From HGM04593 sp045661205 (GTDB lineage Bacteria > Bacteroidota > Bacteroidia > Bacteroidales > Bacteroidaceae), in contig JAZRFE010000032.1 of assembly GCA_045661205.1 (NCBI GenBank), positions 1 through 64,000 on the forward strand: DNA of 64,000 bases, read 5' to 3'. Positions 33,916 through 42,743 of this stretch are shown piece after piece. The first letter of the stretch is position 1. Each line of letters begins with the position of its first letter. The notes beneath the pieces are model-generated. The model was not told where the DNA came from. It did no database searches and saw nothing but the letters and a program-made list of their open reading frames with translations. A program made the position numbers and the translations under genes.

Positions 33916-35036
33916 AATACGCCCTTACTGCTTGGAAGTTCGTAACTGAATACTTCGCGTTTGATTGCCATGCGCAGAGCACGTGCAAAACCTTTGAAGA
34001 TGCCCTCGGCTAGATGATGATTGTTCTCGCCCTTGGCTGCAATGTGCAGATTGCAGTTCATGGCAGCACCCAATGACTTGAAGAAGTGCTTGAACATCTC
34101 TGTGGGAACGTCACCCACATAGTCTTTGGTAAACTGTACCTCCCACTCAAAATCTATGCGTCCGCCGAAGTCTATCAGCACCAATGCCTTGCACTCGTCC
34201 ATGGGAAGCACAAAACCGTAACGACCGATGCCTCGCTTGTTGCCGAGTGCTTTTATGATTGCCTCACCGAGAACAATGGCTACATCTTCCATTGTGTGAT
34301 GCTCATCTACGTGCAGGTCGCCCACAGCCTTGACATTGAGCGAAACTCCCGCATGATGAACTATCTGGTCAATCATGTGGTCGAGGAACTTAAGTCCTGT
34401 ATCGATGCCCGAAGTTCCTTTGCCGTCGAGGTCTACGCTCACTTCGATGCTTGTCTCTTTTGTGGCGCGCACTACTGTCGCCGCACGTTCAGTGGTACGC
34501 AAGAACTCCGAAATTTCGCGCCAACTGTTTGTAACAAGCACACAAGTGTCTGAATAGGGTAATTTGCCAAGTGCCTCGATGCGCGCTACATCATCGGTGA
34601 TGAGAATGGCCTTTGCACCGAGGTTGTAAGCAAGTTCCACATCTGTCAGACGGTCGCCGATGACATAAGATGCTGCAAGGTCGTACTCGCCACTCAAATA
34701 TTTTCCGAACATTCCTGTACCGGGCTTTCTATTCGGGTGGTTGTCAGACGCATAATGGGGGTCAATAAGCTGGTCGTCGAAAATAACTCCCTCGCCCTTG
34801 AGTGTGTCGAGCATCTTATTATGTATCATATAAAAACGATCCTCGGGGTTGCTATCTGTACCAAGACCGTCCTGATTGCTTGCAATCACAAGCTCATAAT
34901 CAAGCTCGGCTATATTGGAGAGTGAACCTATTGCAGCCGGAAGAAATTCAAGTTGCTCGAGTGAGTCTACCTGCTCGGTTACGGGAGGTTCAACGATGAT
35001 CGTTCCGTCGCGGTCTATAAATAATGCCTTTTTCAT
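33912..35036 (-). CDS. hisB: Bifunctional histidinol phosphatase / imidazoleglycerol-phosphate dehydratase
   Basis: 374-aa fusion for steps 6 and 8. N-terminal HAD phosphatase with nucleophile FIDRDGTI (Asp near 8) and zinc-like region DPHYASDNHPNRKPGTGMFG, then the dehydratase domain (about 180-374) with LDHMIDQIVHHAGVSL, DEHHTMEDVAIVLGEA and NNHHLAEGIFKGFARAL, the manganese-binding His clusters. I used MKKALFIDRDG as start; five extra codons upstream are possible. 5 nt after hisC. Confidence 0.97.
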   Translation of the reverse strand: MKKALFIDRDGTIIVEPPVTEQVDSLEQLEFLPAAIGSLSNIAELDYELVIASNQDGLGTDSNPEDRFYMIHNKMLDTLKGEGVIFDDQLIDPHYASDNHPNRKPGTGMFGKYLSGEYDLAASYVIGDRLTDVELAYNLGAKAILITDDVARIEALGKLPYSDTCVLVTNSWREISEFLRTTERAATVVRATKETSIEVSVDLDGKGTSGIDTGLKFLDHMIDQIVHHAGVSLNVKAVGDLHVDEHHTMEDVAIVLGEAIIKALGNKRGIGRYGFVLPMDECKALVLIDFGGRIDFEWEVQFTKDYVGDVPTEMFKHFFKSLGAAMNCNLHIAAKGENNHHLAEGIFKGFARALRMAIKREVFSYELPSSKGVL

Positions 35037-35041
35037 AAATC

Positions 35042-36076
35042 TTATTTCCAATCTTTCACAATGGCAAGCATACGGTCGTTCTCTTCGGGCTTGCCGATGG
35101 TTATTCTGAGTGTGCCCTCACAGCCTTTGAGACGTGAACGGTCGCGCACAATCACCTGCTCTTTGATGAGAGCATCGTAAAGTGCGCGTGCGTCGTCTAC
35201 TCTCACCAACAGGAAGTTAGCATCGGAGGGGAATACGCGCTGAACACATTTCATCTCTTTCAGTGCCTCGGCTACACGCTTGCGCTCGCTCTTCAGCAAC
35301 TCTATCTCGCTTTTCACGTCGCGTGCAAGAAGTTCCTTGGCGCGCTCCATGCCTGCTATGTTGATGTTGTATGGGTATTTTACCTTGGCAAAGATACTCA
35401 TAATTTCGGCATCGGCAAAAGCCAAGCCCAATCTTAATCCAGCAAGACCGTATGCCTTGGAGAGTGTCTGCAACACAATGAGGTTTTTGTACTGGGGCAA
35501 CACTGTAAGCAGACTAGGCTGCTCGGCAAAATCGATATATGCCTCGTCTACTATCACAACACCCTTGAACGATGAGATAAATTCGAGCATCTGCTCCATG
35601 GGGAAGCTGTTGCCCGAGGGGTTGTTGGGCGAGCATAAAAAGAGCAGTTTGGTATTCTCGTCGCAGATGTCGGCCAGCTCTTTTGCGGGGAATGAGAAAT
35701 CTCCGTCGAGCTGCACCTCGCGAAACTCAACGTCGTTGATGTCGGCTGCCACGCGGTACATTCCGTAGCTGGGGGTTATTGCCACAGCATTGTCCTTGCC
35801 GGGGTTGCAGAAAACACGATAGCAAAGGTCGATAGCCTCGTCGCTACCGTTACCGATGAACATATTCTCCACTGCCACTCCCTTGAACTTGGATATTATA
35901 CCTTTAAGTTCGAGCTGACGAGGGTCGGGATAACGGTTGTAACCATTCTCGAAAGGATTCTCGTTGGCATCGAGAAAAACGCCCAATGCTCCTTTGTACT
36001 CGTCTCTTGCTGTCGAATAGGGTGCAAGGTTTATTATATTTTTGCGTACAAGACGCAACACTTCGTTCAATTCCAT
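35042..36076 (-). CDS. hisC: Histidinol-phosphate aminotransferase
   Basis: 344-aa PLP enzyme (fold type I), step 7. LFLCSPNNPSGNSF, VVIVDEAYIDFAEQ and the PLP-lysine motif LQTLSKAYGLAGLRLG (Lys near 208) are intact, with the C-terminal Arg in GTLRITIGKPEEN. ATG at 36076 is 8 nt after the hisD stop; the longer frame would start with TTG. Confidence 0.97.
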   Translation of the reverse strand: MELNEVLRLVRKNIINLAPYSTARDEYKGALGVFLDANENPFENGYNRYPDPRQLELKGIISKFKGVAVENMFIGNGSDEAIDLCYRVFCNPGKDNAVAITPSYGMYRVAADINDVEFREVQLDGDFSFPAKELADICDENTKLLFLCSPNNPSGNSFPMEQMLEFISSFKGVVIVDEAYIDFAEQPSLLTVLPQYKNLIVLQTLSKAYGLAGLRLGLAFADAEIMSIFAKVKYPYNINIAGMERAKELLARDVKSEIELLKSERKRVAEALKEMKCVQRVFPSDANFLLVRVDDARALYDALIKEQVIVRDRSRLKGCEGTLRITIGKPEENDRMLAIVKDWK

Positions 36077-36084
36077 GATATTTA

Positions 36085-37365
36085 TCAAATTTCCTCGCCC
36101 ATGCGCAGACGTGCTGCGTTTGCATGAGCATCAAGACCCTCGGCTACGGCCATTGCCACAATGGTGGGGCCCAACTGCGACATTCCGTCGGCTGTAAGCT
36201 CTTGATAGGTTATTTTTCTTGTAAAACTGTCTAAGTTCACGCCACTGCACGAACGCGCCCAACCCGATGTGGGAAGTGTGTGGTTGGTTCCCGAAGCATA
36301 GTCGCCTGCACTCTCGGGAGAGTAGTTTCCTATGAACACGCTTCCGGCCGCTGTTATCTGCTCGGCTACCTTCCATGGCTCGCGCATGGAGATGATAAGA
36401 TGCTCGGCGGCGTATATGTTGGCAAATTCTATCTGCTGCTCTACTGTGGGGAGAACAATAAGGCGACTCTCCTCCAGTGCTTTCTTTGTAAGTTCCTTAC
36501 GGGGAAGTTTGTCAAGCTGACGCTCAACCTCGCGAGCCACTGCATCGGCTATCTCTTCGCTGCCACACACAAGCAACGCCTGAGAGTCGGCTCCATGCTC
36601 GGCCTGTGAGAGAAGGTCGCTTGCTACGAAACGCGCGTCGGCTGTCTCGTCGGCCATTACCATCACCTCGGAAGGACCTGCGGGCATATCTATCGACACT
36701 CTGTCGGTAACACTCTCTTTTGCTTTTGTCACATAGCGGTTGCCGGGGCCAAATATCTTATCCACAGCAGGGATTGTCTCGGTGCCGTAGGCCATTGCAC
36801 CCACAGCCTGTGCGCCACCAACTTTGTAGACATGGTGCACGCCGCATACTCGTGCTGCATAGAGAACTGCCGGAGCCACCTTTCCCTCTTTGTTTGTGGG
36901 TGTGCAGAGCACTATCTGAGGACATCCTGCCACCTTTGCAGGAATTCCAAGCATCAACACCGTAGAGAACAAAGGTGCTGTACCGCCGGGAACATAGAGT
37001 CCCACCTTGCGGATGGCAACGGAGCGTTGCACGCACTTGACACCGGGGGCACACTCCACCTCGATGGGCTTGAAGGATTGCGCCGCATGGAATTTTGCAA
37101 TATTTGCAGCTGCCTTAGCAATGGCATCCTTCACTTCCTGTGACACCATCGCTGTTGCCTCGTCATACTCGGCCTGAGAGACCTCTATCTCACCAAGTTC
37201 CACTCCGTCAATCTCACGGGCAAGCTCACGAATGGCCTTGTCGCCATCGCTTTTCACCCTTGCAAGGATAGCCTCCACGCGTCCGGCGATAATATCGTCG
37301 TTTGTCGAGACTCGCTTCACAAGAGTGTCCCACTCGCTTCTGTCGGGATTAATATATTTTTTCAT
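36085..37365 (-). CDS. hisD: Histidinol dehydrogenase
   Basis: 426-aa zinc enzyme for the last two oxidations of histidine synthesis. Signatures: KVGLYVPGGTAPLFSTVLML, KVGGAQAVGAMAYGTETIPAVDKIFGPGN (split over the family pattern), DMPAGPSEVMV, LLSQAEHGADSQA (zinc Gln/His) and the catalytic EHLI (near 325) with the final TNHTLPTSGWAR. 12 nt after hisG. Confidence 0.98.
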   Translation of the reverse strand: MKKYINPDRSEWDTLVKRVSTNDDIIAGRVEAILARVKSDGDKAIRELAREIDGVELGEIEVSQAEYDEATAMVSQEVKDAIAKAAANIAKFHAAQSFKPIEVECAPGVKCVQRSVAIRKVGLYVPGGTAPLFSTVLMLGIPAKVAGCPQIVLCTPTNKEGKVAPAVLYAARVCGVHHVYKVGGAQAVGAMAYGTETIPAVDKIFGPGNRYVTKAKESVTDRVSIDMPAGPSEVMVMADETADARFVASDLLSQAEHGADSQALLVCGSEEIADAVAREVERQLDKLPRKELTKKALEESRLIVLPTVEQQIEFANIYAAEHLIISMREPWKVAEQITAAGSVFIGNYSPESAGDYASGTNHTLPTSGWARSCSGVNLDSFTRKITYQELTADGMSQLGPTIVAMAVAEGLDAHANAARLRMGEEI

Positions 37366-37377
37366 GACTAAATTCTT

Positions 37378-38229
37378 TTAGAGTACAATCTTTTCGAGAT
37401 TGAGTACAAGAATACCCTCGGCACCGATTGCTTTGAGTTTCTCTATTACCTCCCACAATGTCTTCTCATCTACTACCGACTGCAATGAGCACCAGTCGGG
37501 CTGAGCCAAGGGGATAACTGTCGGGCTGCGCATTGCGGGCAATATTTTGAGAGCCTCTTCCAATGCCGCTGTGGGCAGGTTGAGCAACAGATATTTCTTG
37601 CCTTTGCCTGTGATTACCGACTCGAAACGAGACATCAACTGCTGGGCGATGGCCATCTTCTCGGCGTCGAGACCGGGAGTACCGATGAGCACTGCCTCGG
37701 AGAAGAGCACCTTCTCTACCTCTACAAGTCCGTTTGATACCAATGTACCGCCTGACGACACAATGTCGAAGATTGCATCGGCAAGACCTGCGGCGGGAGC
37801 AATCTCCACCGAACCTGTGATTGTGTGAATATCTGCTTTGATGTTATTCTCGTCGAAGAACTTCTGCAACACATTGGGATAAGATGTTGCAATACGTTTG
37901 CCATTGAAGTATTCGAGACCTTCGTAATTGTCGCTCTTGGGCACTGCAAGTGAGATGCGGCAACCACCAAAGCCCAACTGCTTAAGTATGTCTACCTCGT
38001 AACCGCGCTCGGCAACCTCGTTGTAACCTACAATACCGAGGTCGGCTGCGCCCATAGCTACTGTCTGGGGAATATCATCGTCTCTGAGAAAAAGTATCTC
38101 AACGGGAAAATTGGATGCACGCATGAGGAATTTTCTCTTCTCTTCCTTGATGTTTACACCCGCATCGCGCAAAAGCTCCATGCTCTGCTCGTTCAATCGT
38201 CCTTTAGTCTGTATCGCAATTCTTAACAT
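37378..38229 (-). CDS. hisG: ATP phosphoribosyltransferase, long form
   Basis: 283-aa first enzyme of histidine synthesis, of the long (HisG-L) type with a C-terminal ACT-like regulatory domain (about 215-283) for histidine feedback inhibition, so no HisZ is needed. Motifs: IAIQTKGRLNEQS at the N terminus, DLGIVGYNEV, and the PRPP loop ADAIFDIVSSGGTLVSNGL. I chose ATG 38229 (MLRIAIQTKG); longer frames run into the attenuator. First gene of hisGDCBHAF-IE; expression very likely controlled by the attenuator upstream. Confidence 0.97.
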   Translation of the reverse strand: MLRIAIQTKGRLNEQSMELLRDAGVNIKEEKRKFLMRASNFPVEILFLRDDDIPQTVAMGAADLGIVGYNEVAERGYEVDILKQLGFGGCRISLAVPKSDNYEGLEYFNGKRIATSYPNVLQKFFDENNIKADIHTITGSVEIAPAAGLADAIFDIVSSGGTLVSNGLVEVEKVLFSEAVLIGTPGLDAEKMAIAQQLMSRFESVITGKGKKYLLLNLPTAALEEALKILPAMRSPTVIPLAQPDWCSLQSVVDEKTLWEVIEKLKAIGAEGILVLNLEKIVL

Positions 38230-38260
38230 AGTTATATTTTTTATTATTTTAATCAAAGTA

Positions 38261-38294
38261 AAAAGAGCCTACCCATGAAAAAAGGTAAGCTCTT
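38261..38294 (-). terminator. Attenuator terminator of the his operon
   Basis: On the minus-strand transcript AAGAGCTTACC (38294-38284) pairs with GGTAGGCTCTT (38273-38263; the T run follows), an 11-bp stem with one G-U pair, then T residues, 32 nt before the hisG ATG. A competing antiterminator is visible: GGTAAG (plus CTTACC 38325-38330) can pair with the CTTACC of the terminator's 5' arm (plus GGTAAG 38284-38289). A further 8-bp pairing, AAACAGGC (minus, 38379-38372) with GCCTGTTT (minus, 38316-38309), links the leader-peptide codons to the downstream leader. Confidence 0.85.
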
Positions 38295-38337
38295 ATTATA
38301 TCTGTCATAAACAGGCACACCGCACTTACCCTGCACA

Positions 38338-38385
38338 TTATGTGAGAGAATGATGATGGCGATGATGTACAGCCTGTTTAAGCAT
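38338..38385 (-). CDS. hisL: His operon leader peptide
   Basis: A 15-codon frame ATG...TAA encodes MLKQAVHHRHHHSLT, with five His codons in six (HHRHHH). It lies between the his promoter and the attenuator hairpin, 44 nt upstream of the terminator stem. When charged His-tRNA is short, a ribosome would stall on the CAT codons, cover the AAACAGGC segment (codons 3-5) and favour the GGTAAG/CTTACC antiterminator, allowing transcription into hisG. The codon run and its position make chance very unlikely; the Rfam His leader is described from proteobacteria, so this is an analogous design. No Shine-Dalgarno site is evident, as is usual in this phylum. Confidence 0.88.
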   Translation of the reverse strand: MLKQAVHHRHHHSLT

Positions 38386-38412
38386 ATTGTTCCGTTTTTT
38401 TATTTAACTGTG

Positions 38413-38444
38413 CAAAGGTATATATTTCAATTAAATTATGCAAA
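38413..38444 (-). promoter_or_regulatory. Promoter of the his operon
   Basis: Minus-strand -33 TTTG (38444-38441) and -7 TACCTTTG (38420-38413) separated by 20 nt, a full match to the Bacteroidetes consensus TTTG-N19-21-TAnnTTTG. Start expected near 38406, about 20 nt before the leader-peptide ATG. It is located just after the cysE stop. Confidence 0.8.
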
Positions 38445-38461
38445 TATTCACAAGGTCTATC

Positions 38462-39346
38462 TTATATTTTTTTTCTTTGTACGACCTGTGTTCCGGGGGC
38501 AACATCCTCCATAAGCCATATATTTGCACCGATTACAGCATCTTTACCTATGGTTACGCGACCAAGAATGGTGGAATTACTGTACACAATGACATTGTCC
38601 TCGAGGATGGGGTGACGGAGAATTCCCTTGATGGGATTGCCACTCTCATCTACCGGGAAACTCTTGGCACCAAGCGTAACACCCTGATAGAGTTTCACAT
38701 GGTTGCCGATGATACATGTCTCGCCAATAACGATACCTGTACCGTGGTCAATGGTAAAGTAGTTGCCTATCTGCGCACCGGGGTGAATGTCTATTCCGGT
38801 CTCGCTGTGAGCAAGTTCGGAGACGATGCGAGGAATGAGTGGCACACCGATTTCTATGAGTTTGTGTGCTATTCGATAGTTGCCGATAGCCTTTATTGCG
38901 GGATAGCAACTGATAACCTCGCCGTAGCTTTTGGCTGCAGGGTCGCCGTCGTAGGTAGCCGCAACATCCATGAGCAGACAACGACGAAGTTCGGGCAGAA
39001 ACTCTACAAACTCCAATGCCATGGCTTTGGCCATCTTGCGACGCTCGGACTTGCTCTCGACACCTGCGAAACATATTCCCGCATGTATCTGCTCGGACAA
39101 GAGGTCGTACACCTTTGCCACGTTCAAGCCTGTTCTGTATTCGAGTGTGTTGTTATCCTTGAAAGGCTCACCGAAATATCCGGGGAAGACGATGGAGCGT
39201 ACAAGCTCCACCACCTCGGAGAGTACACGACCAGAAGGCATAGGCTCGCCATCGTGCTGACACTCGGCAAGCAGATTGCCAAAGTCGCACTGAGTCAATG
39301 CTTTCACCGTTGCAGGCAACACCTGCGCTATATTTTTCTTATTCAT
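38462..39346 (-). CDS. cysE: Serine O-acetyltransferase
   Basis: 294-aa hexapeptide acyltransferase that makes O-acetylserine for cysteine synthesis. An N-terminal helical domain (about 1-165) precedes the left-handed beta-helix with GIDIHPGAQIGNYFTIDHGTGIVIGETCIIGNHVKLYQGVTLGAKSF (broken here into repeats), where the catalytic His/Asp and GTGIVIGE lie; longer than the E. coli enzyme (about 273 aa). Located 47 nt after cysK in the same operon, so both cysteine steps are together. Confidence 0.94.
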   Translation of the reverse strand: MNKKNIAQVLPATVKALTQCDFGNLLAECQHDGEPMPSGRVLSEVVELVRSIVFPGYFGEPFKDNNTLEYRTGLNVAKVYDLLSEQIHAGICFAGVESKSERRKMAKAMALEFVEFLPELRRCLLMDVAATYDGDPAAKSYGEVISCYPAIKAIGNYRIAHKLIEIGVPLIPRIVSELAHSETGIDIHPGAQIGNYFTIDHGTGIVIGETCIIGNHVKLYQGVTLGAKSFPVDESGNPIKGILRHPILEDNVIVYSNSTILGRVTIGKDAVIGANIWLMEDVAPGTQVVQRKKI

Positions 39347-39393
39347 AGTTTCTCAAAAAAAGTGTTTCATCTTGTCGCAACGAACAAATATAA

Positions 39394-40323
39394 TCAATCG
39401 AAAAGGTCGGTCGATAGATAACGTTCGCCACCGTCGGGCAAAAGTACAACAATATTTTTATCCTCGCAACCTCCGCGACGTACAACCTCGGCCGCAGCAT
39501 GCAGAGCAGCACCCGAGGAGAAGCCCACAAGCACTCCCTCGGTAGTAGCAAGCTGTTTAGCTGCTTTCATTGCCTCGCCATCGGTGACGCATACAACCTC
39601 ATCGACCACTGCCGCATCGTATATTGAAGGGATGAAACCTGCACCTATGCCCTGTATCTTATGCGCGCCCTTTTCGCCTCCCGAAAGCACGGGGGAGGCC
39701 GACGGCTCCACTGCCACCACTCTGATTGCAGGGTTAAGTTCTTTCAATCTTCGGGCTGTACCGCTGATAGTTCCGCCGGTACCCACACAGGCTACAAAAA
39801 CATCCACGCGACCATCGGTGTCGCGCCATATCTCTTCGGCGGTGGTAGAATAGTGTGCTTCGGGATTGGCACCATTTTCAAACTGCTGCAAGATGACAGC
39901 ACCTTCGATGGTAGCACACAACTCCTGTGCTTTTGCTATCGAACCTGCCATGCCCTCACTACCGGGGGTGAGCACAAGTTGTGCGCCATAAGCCTTGAGC
40001 AGACTCATACGCTCGCGACTCATGGTGTCGGGCATTGTCAGCACAAGTTTATAGCCGCGTGTGGAGCAGACAAAAGCAAGCCCCACGCCTGTATTTCCGC
40101 TTGTAGGCTCTACGATGGTTGCTCCGGGACGCAAAAGTCCGCGTTTTTCGGCATCGAGCACCATAAAGAGTGCCGCCCTATCCTTGACACTGCCCGCCGG
40201 ATTGAAGTATTCCAACTTCACCATCGGAGGCGTCACAAGCCCTTCGGCCGCAGCGTAACGATTGACCCTCAAAAGAGGGGTGTTTCCTATAAGGTCGGTA
40301 ATGACATCTGCTACTTTCATCAT
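39394..40323 (-). CDS. cysK: Cysteine synthase A (O-acetylserine sulfhydrylase)
   Basis: 309-aa PLP enzyme. PLP lysine in FNPAGSVKDRAAL (near 46), phosphate loop EPTSGNTGVGLAF, glycine loop GTGGTISGTARRL and C-terminal LVGFSSGAALHAA are all present. It takes O-acetylserine from the CysE product of the next gene. The ATG overlaps the maf stop (ATGA); a second ATG follows directly. Confidence 0.95.
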   Translation of the reverse strand: MMKVADVITDLIGNTPLLRVNRYAAAEGLVTPPMVKLEYFNPAGSVKDRAALFMVLDAEKRGLLRPGATIVEPTSGNTGVGLAFVCSTRGYKLVLTMPDTMSRERMSLLKAYGAQLVLTPGSEGMAGSIAKAQELCATIEGAVILQQFENGANPEAHYSTTAEEIWRDTDGRVDVFVACVGTGGTISGTARRLKELNPAIRVVAVEPSASPVLSGGEKGAHKIQGIGAGFIPSIYDAAVVDEVVCVTDGEAMKAAKQLATTEGVLVGFSSGAALHAAAEVVRRGGCEDKNIVVLLPDGGERYLSTDLFD

Positions 40324-40925
40324 AATATAGGTATTTGTTTCAGTTCATTATATAAACGTTGTACCGGGAGCCCCATCACATTAAAATAGGAGCCTTCGAT
40401 ATTCTCCATGCCTATGTACCCTATCCACTCTTGCGCGCCGTATGCGCCGGCTTTGTCCATAGGCTTGTATTTTGTAACATAATGTTCTATCTCGTCGTCG
40501 GTGAGCACCGCAAAAGTCACATTGGAACATGCCGCGAAACTGCTCTGCACCGATGCGGTGGTGATAGTTACACCGGTGAACACCTGATGGGTTTTCCCCG
40601 ACATATTACGCAACATGCGTCGGGCATCGTCGGCATCGACAGGCTTGCCCAACGCCTTGCCTTCGAGCCACACAATGGTGTCGGCAGTAATCACAAGTTC
40701 GTCGGCTGCCATCGAAGGGCGATAGGCATCAGCCTTTTTGCGAGATATGTAGAGAGGAATATCACCTCCTTGCAACTCGGCAGGGAAGCTCTCATCCACA
40801 TCGGGCAGAGTGCGCACCTCAAATGAAACATCCAGCCCCGACATTAGTTCGCGACGACGTGGCGAAGCAGATGCTAAAATTATTTTATATCCGTTAAGAT
40901 TGTCAAGCATATTACTCTTTTTCAT
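40320..40925 (-). CDS. maf: Maf-like nucleotide pyrophosphatase
   Basis: 201-aa Maf/HAM1-fold pyrophosphatase that removes modified or surplus (d)NTPs (dTTP/UTP type in bacteria). Signatures: IILASASPRRREL near 15-27, DEPF-like DVDESFPAEL, VITADTIVWLEGKALGKP (near 78) and AYGAQEWIGYIGMENIEGSYFNVMGLPV at the C terminus (two halves of the active site). Overlaps cysK by 4 nt and abuts the KdsC-type phosphatase gene. Confidence 0.92.
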   Translation of the reverse strand: MKKSNMLDNLNGYKIILASASPRRRELMSGLDVSFEVRTLPDVDESFPAELQGGDIPLYISRKKADAYRPSMAADELVITADTIVWLEGKALGKPVDADDARRMLRNMSGKTHQVFTGVTITTASVQSSFAACSNVTFAVLTDDEIEHYVTKYKPMDKAGAYGAQEWIGYIGMENIEGSYFNVMGLPVQRLYNELKQIPIL

Positions 40926-41444
40926 TTACCATCCGAAGGCATTGGCCTCGTCCATCCATTTATCCTGAGCACGCATTATCTGCTCGATAACCTCGCGGCC
41001 GCATCCCTCGCCTCCTTTTATAGGAGATATATATTTCGCTATTCCCTTGATATCTACTGCTGCATCGGCAGGACAGCAGGGAAGTCCGCACATCTGCATC
41101 ACCTCATAGTCGGGGATATCGTCGCCCATATACATAACCTCATCGGGAGAAAGATTGTACATATAAAGGTACTCCTCGAAAATATCCTTCTTGACAGATG
41201 CACCCAGATACACATCAGGTATTCCCAAACCGCGATAACGCACCTTGACAGCCTCGGTGCGTGCACCTGTGATGATAGCCACGTGAAAGCCCGCTTTTAC
41301 GGCAAGCTGCAAAGCATAACCATCCTTAATATTCACTGTACGCATGGGCTCACCCGAAGGGTGCATGGGAATTGTCTCTCTGCTGAGGACTCCATCCACG
41401 TCGAACACCAACGCTTTTATTTTTTTTAAATCGTAGTTTATCAT
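40926..41444 (-). CDS. HAD phosphatase, KdsC (KDO 8-phosphate phosphatase) family
   Basis: 172-aa HAD-superfamily enzyme without a cap domain. The nucleophile motif LVFDVDGVLSRE (Asp near 14 and 16), AIITGARTEAVKVRYRGLGI (motif II), and YMGDDIPDYEVM (motif IV) match the KdsC family, which releases phosphate from KDO-8-P in lipopolysaccharide core synthesis. The fold family is sure; the KDO substrate is likely but could be another sugar phosphate. In one operon with the DUF2520 gene (4-nt overlap) and maf. Confidence 0.85.
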   Translation of the reverse strand: MINYDLKKIKALVFDVDGVLSRETIPMHPSGEPMRTVNIKDGYALQLAVKAGFHVAIITGARTEAVKVRYRGLGIPDVYLGASVKKDIFEEYLYMYNLSPDEVMYMGDDIPDYEVMQMCGLPCCPADAAVDIKGIAKYISPIKGGEGCGREVIEQIMRAQDKWMDEANAFGW

Positions 41445-42232
41445 TTCAATTCTTTTTTACAAATATATTCACTGACAAGGTTGTACACTTCGCGATGAAG
41501 GCCGTCGAGCATGGAGCTGTGTCGCGCGACAATCTCTTTGTCGCCGCGAGCCGCAGGCCCCGTCTGAGCCTCGTCGGGCGAGAGATGGTGCAACTTCGCC
41601 GCCGTTTCGTCTATGAGTGGGAGCATTGCCTCGAAAGGCAGTCCCTGCTTGGCGAGCAGTTCGGCTGCCATGCGATACATCGCATTTGCAAAATTACAGG
41701 AAAAGACCGCCGCTACATGAAGATAACCACGCTGCTCGCTTGTCGCCCTGCATACCATCGGCGTCAGATGTCGTGCAAGAGCCTCGAGTTGCAAAAACCC
41801 CTCTTCGTCGCAAGCCTCGACAAATATACCGACACGACTAAAATTGACACTCTTGCCCTTACTAAAAGTCTGCATGGGGTAAAAAACGCCATACTTTGCT
41901 GCACCGGCATCAGCCCACAACTGCAAGGGAACACTGCCCGCCGTATGCACCAGCAACGCATCGTCGTAACGCATTGCAAGTTCGCGTGTAACCGTCGGCA
42001 ACGCATCGTCGCTGACGGCAGTAATCACAATATCCGCGTCGGGCAAAGAGGCTATACAGGTGGCGTGCGGGCAGCCCAATTTCGCTGCAAGTTGCAAGGC
42101 AGATGCCTCGCTGCGACTCCACACAGCCAGCGGAACAATGCCCGCCACGCACAAAGCCTCGCCCAAGCAGGTGGCAAGATTACCCGCACCTGCTATAACC
42201 ACACGACTACTTACCGCCAAACTGTCCGACAT
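41441..42232 (-). CDS. Rossmann-fold oxidoreductase-like protein with DUF2520
   Basis: 263-aa protein. N-terminal NAD(P)-binding fold VVIAGAGNLATCLGEALC (Gly-rich loop), similar to pyrroline-5-carboxylate reductase-like proteins, then HTAGSVPLQLWAD and GVFYPMQTFSKGKSVNF, with a C-terminal helical DUF2520 domain (CNFANAMYRMAAELLAKQGLPF). Biochemical role of this family is not established to my knowledge. I used the ATG at MSDSLAVSSR; a longer frame exists upstream inside the nitroreductase gene. Overlaps neighbours on both sides, so translationally coupled. Confidence 0.83.
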   Translation of the reverse strand: MSDSLAVSSRVVIAGAGNLATCLGEALCVAGIVPLAVWSRSEASALQLAAKLGCPHATCIASLPDADIVITAVSDDALPTVTRELAMRYDDALLVHTAGSVPLQLWADAGAAKYGVFYPMQTFSKGKSVNFSRVGIFVEACDEEGFLQLEALARHLTPMVCRATSEQRGYLHVAAVFSCNFANAMYRMAAELLAKQGLPFEAMLPLIDETAAKLHHLSPDEAQTGPAARGDKEIVARHSSMLDGLHREVYNLVSEYICKKELK

Positions 42233-42743
42233 GTATCTTCTCCCATTGCAGTTTATCCTCGTCGAAAGGCTTGCTCTCACGCTCCTTGTGACCGATAGCA
42301 ACCACCGAAAGAACAGCATAATTCTCGGGGATGGCAAGCAGACGTTTCACATTCTCGTCAGCCGAAACACCATCGGCATCGAAACGTTTGCGCACCTGCA
42401 CCCAGCAACTTCCTAATCCAAGTTCCTCGGCAGCCAACTGTATGAGTATCGTCGCAATGGAGCAATCCTCTACCCACACATCTGTCTTGTTTGTATCGGC
42501 GATGACAACCACAGCAAGAGCGGCACCCTCCAAAAGAGCAGCACCCGCAGCCTTACACATTGAGAGGTTGCGCAACATCTCCTTATCCTCGACCATGATA
42601 AATTCCCAGGGATTTATGCGATGGCCCGAAGGAGACATCAGTGCAGCTTTCATCAGGTCGCACACACAATTTTCATCGACAGCCTGCTCGGTGAAACGTC
42701 GGCAACTGCGTCGTTTTTTCAACAATTCCAAAAAATTATCCAT
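42207..42743 (-). CDS. Nitroreductase family protein
   Basis: 178-aa FMN-dependent oxidoreductase-like protein. Characteristic FMN-binding N terminus FLELLKKRRSCRRFTEQAV, MSPSGHRINPWEFI, and AAEELGLGSCWVQVRKRF, with a C terminus GHKERESKPFDEDKLQWEKIH. Substrate unknown. The ATG at 42743 is preferred; the longer frame starts with a non-ATG codon. First gene of the operon ending in cysE. Confidence 0.88.
   Translation of the reverse strand: MDNFLELLKKRRSCRRFTEQAVDENCVCDLMKAALMSPSGHRINPWEFIMVEDKEMLRNLSMCKAAGAALLEGAALAVVVIADTNKTDVWVEDCSIATILIQLAAEELGLGSCWVQVRKRFDADGVSADENVKRLLAIPENYAVLSVVAIGHKERESKPFDEDKLQWEKIHVGQFGGK

Noticed and set aside
38438..39421. 327-codon plus-strand frame opposite cysE
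   Set aside because: It covers cysE and the his promoter in antisense; the minus-strand protein has the complete hexapeptide acyltransferase signature.
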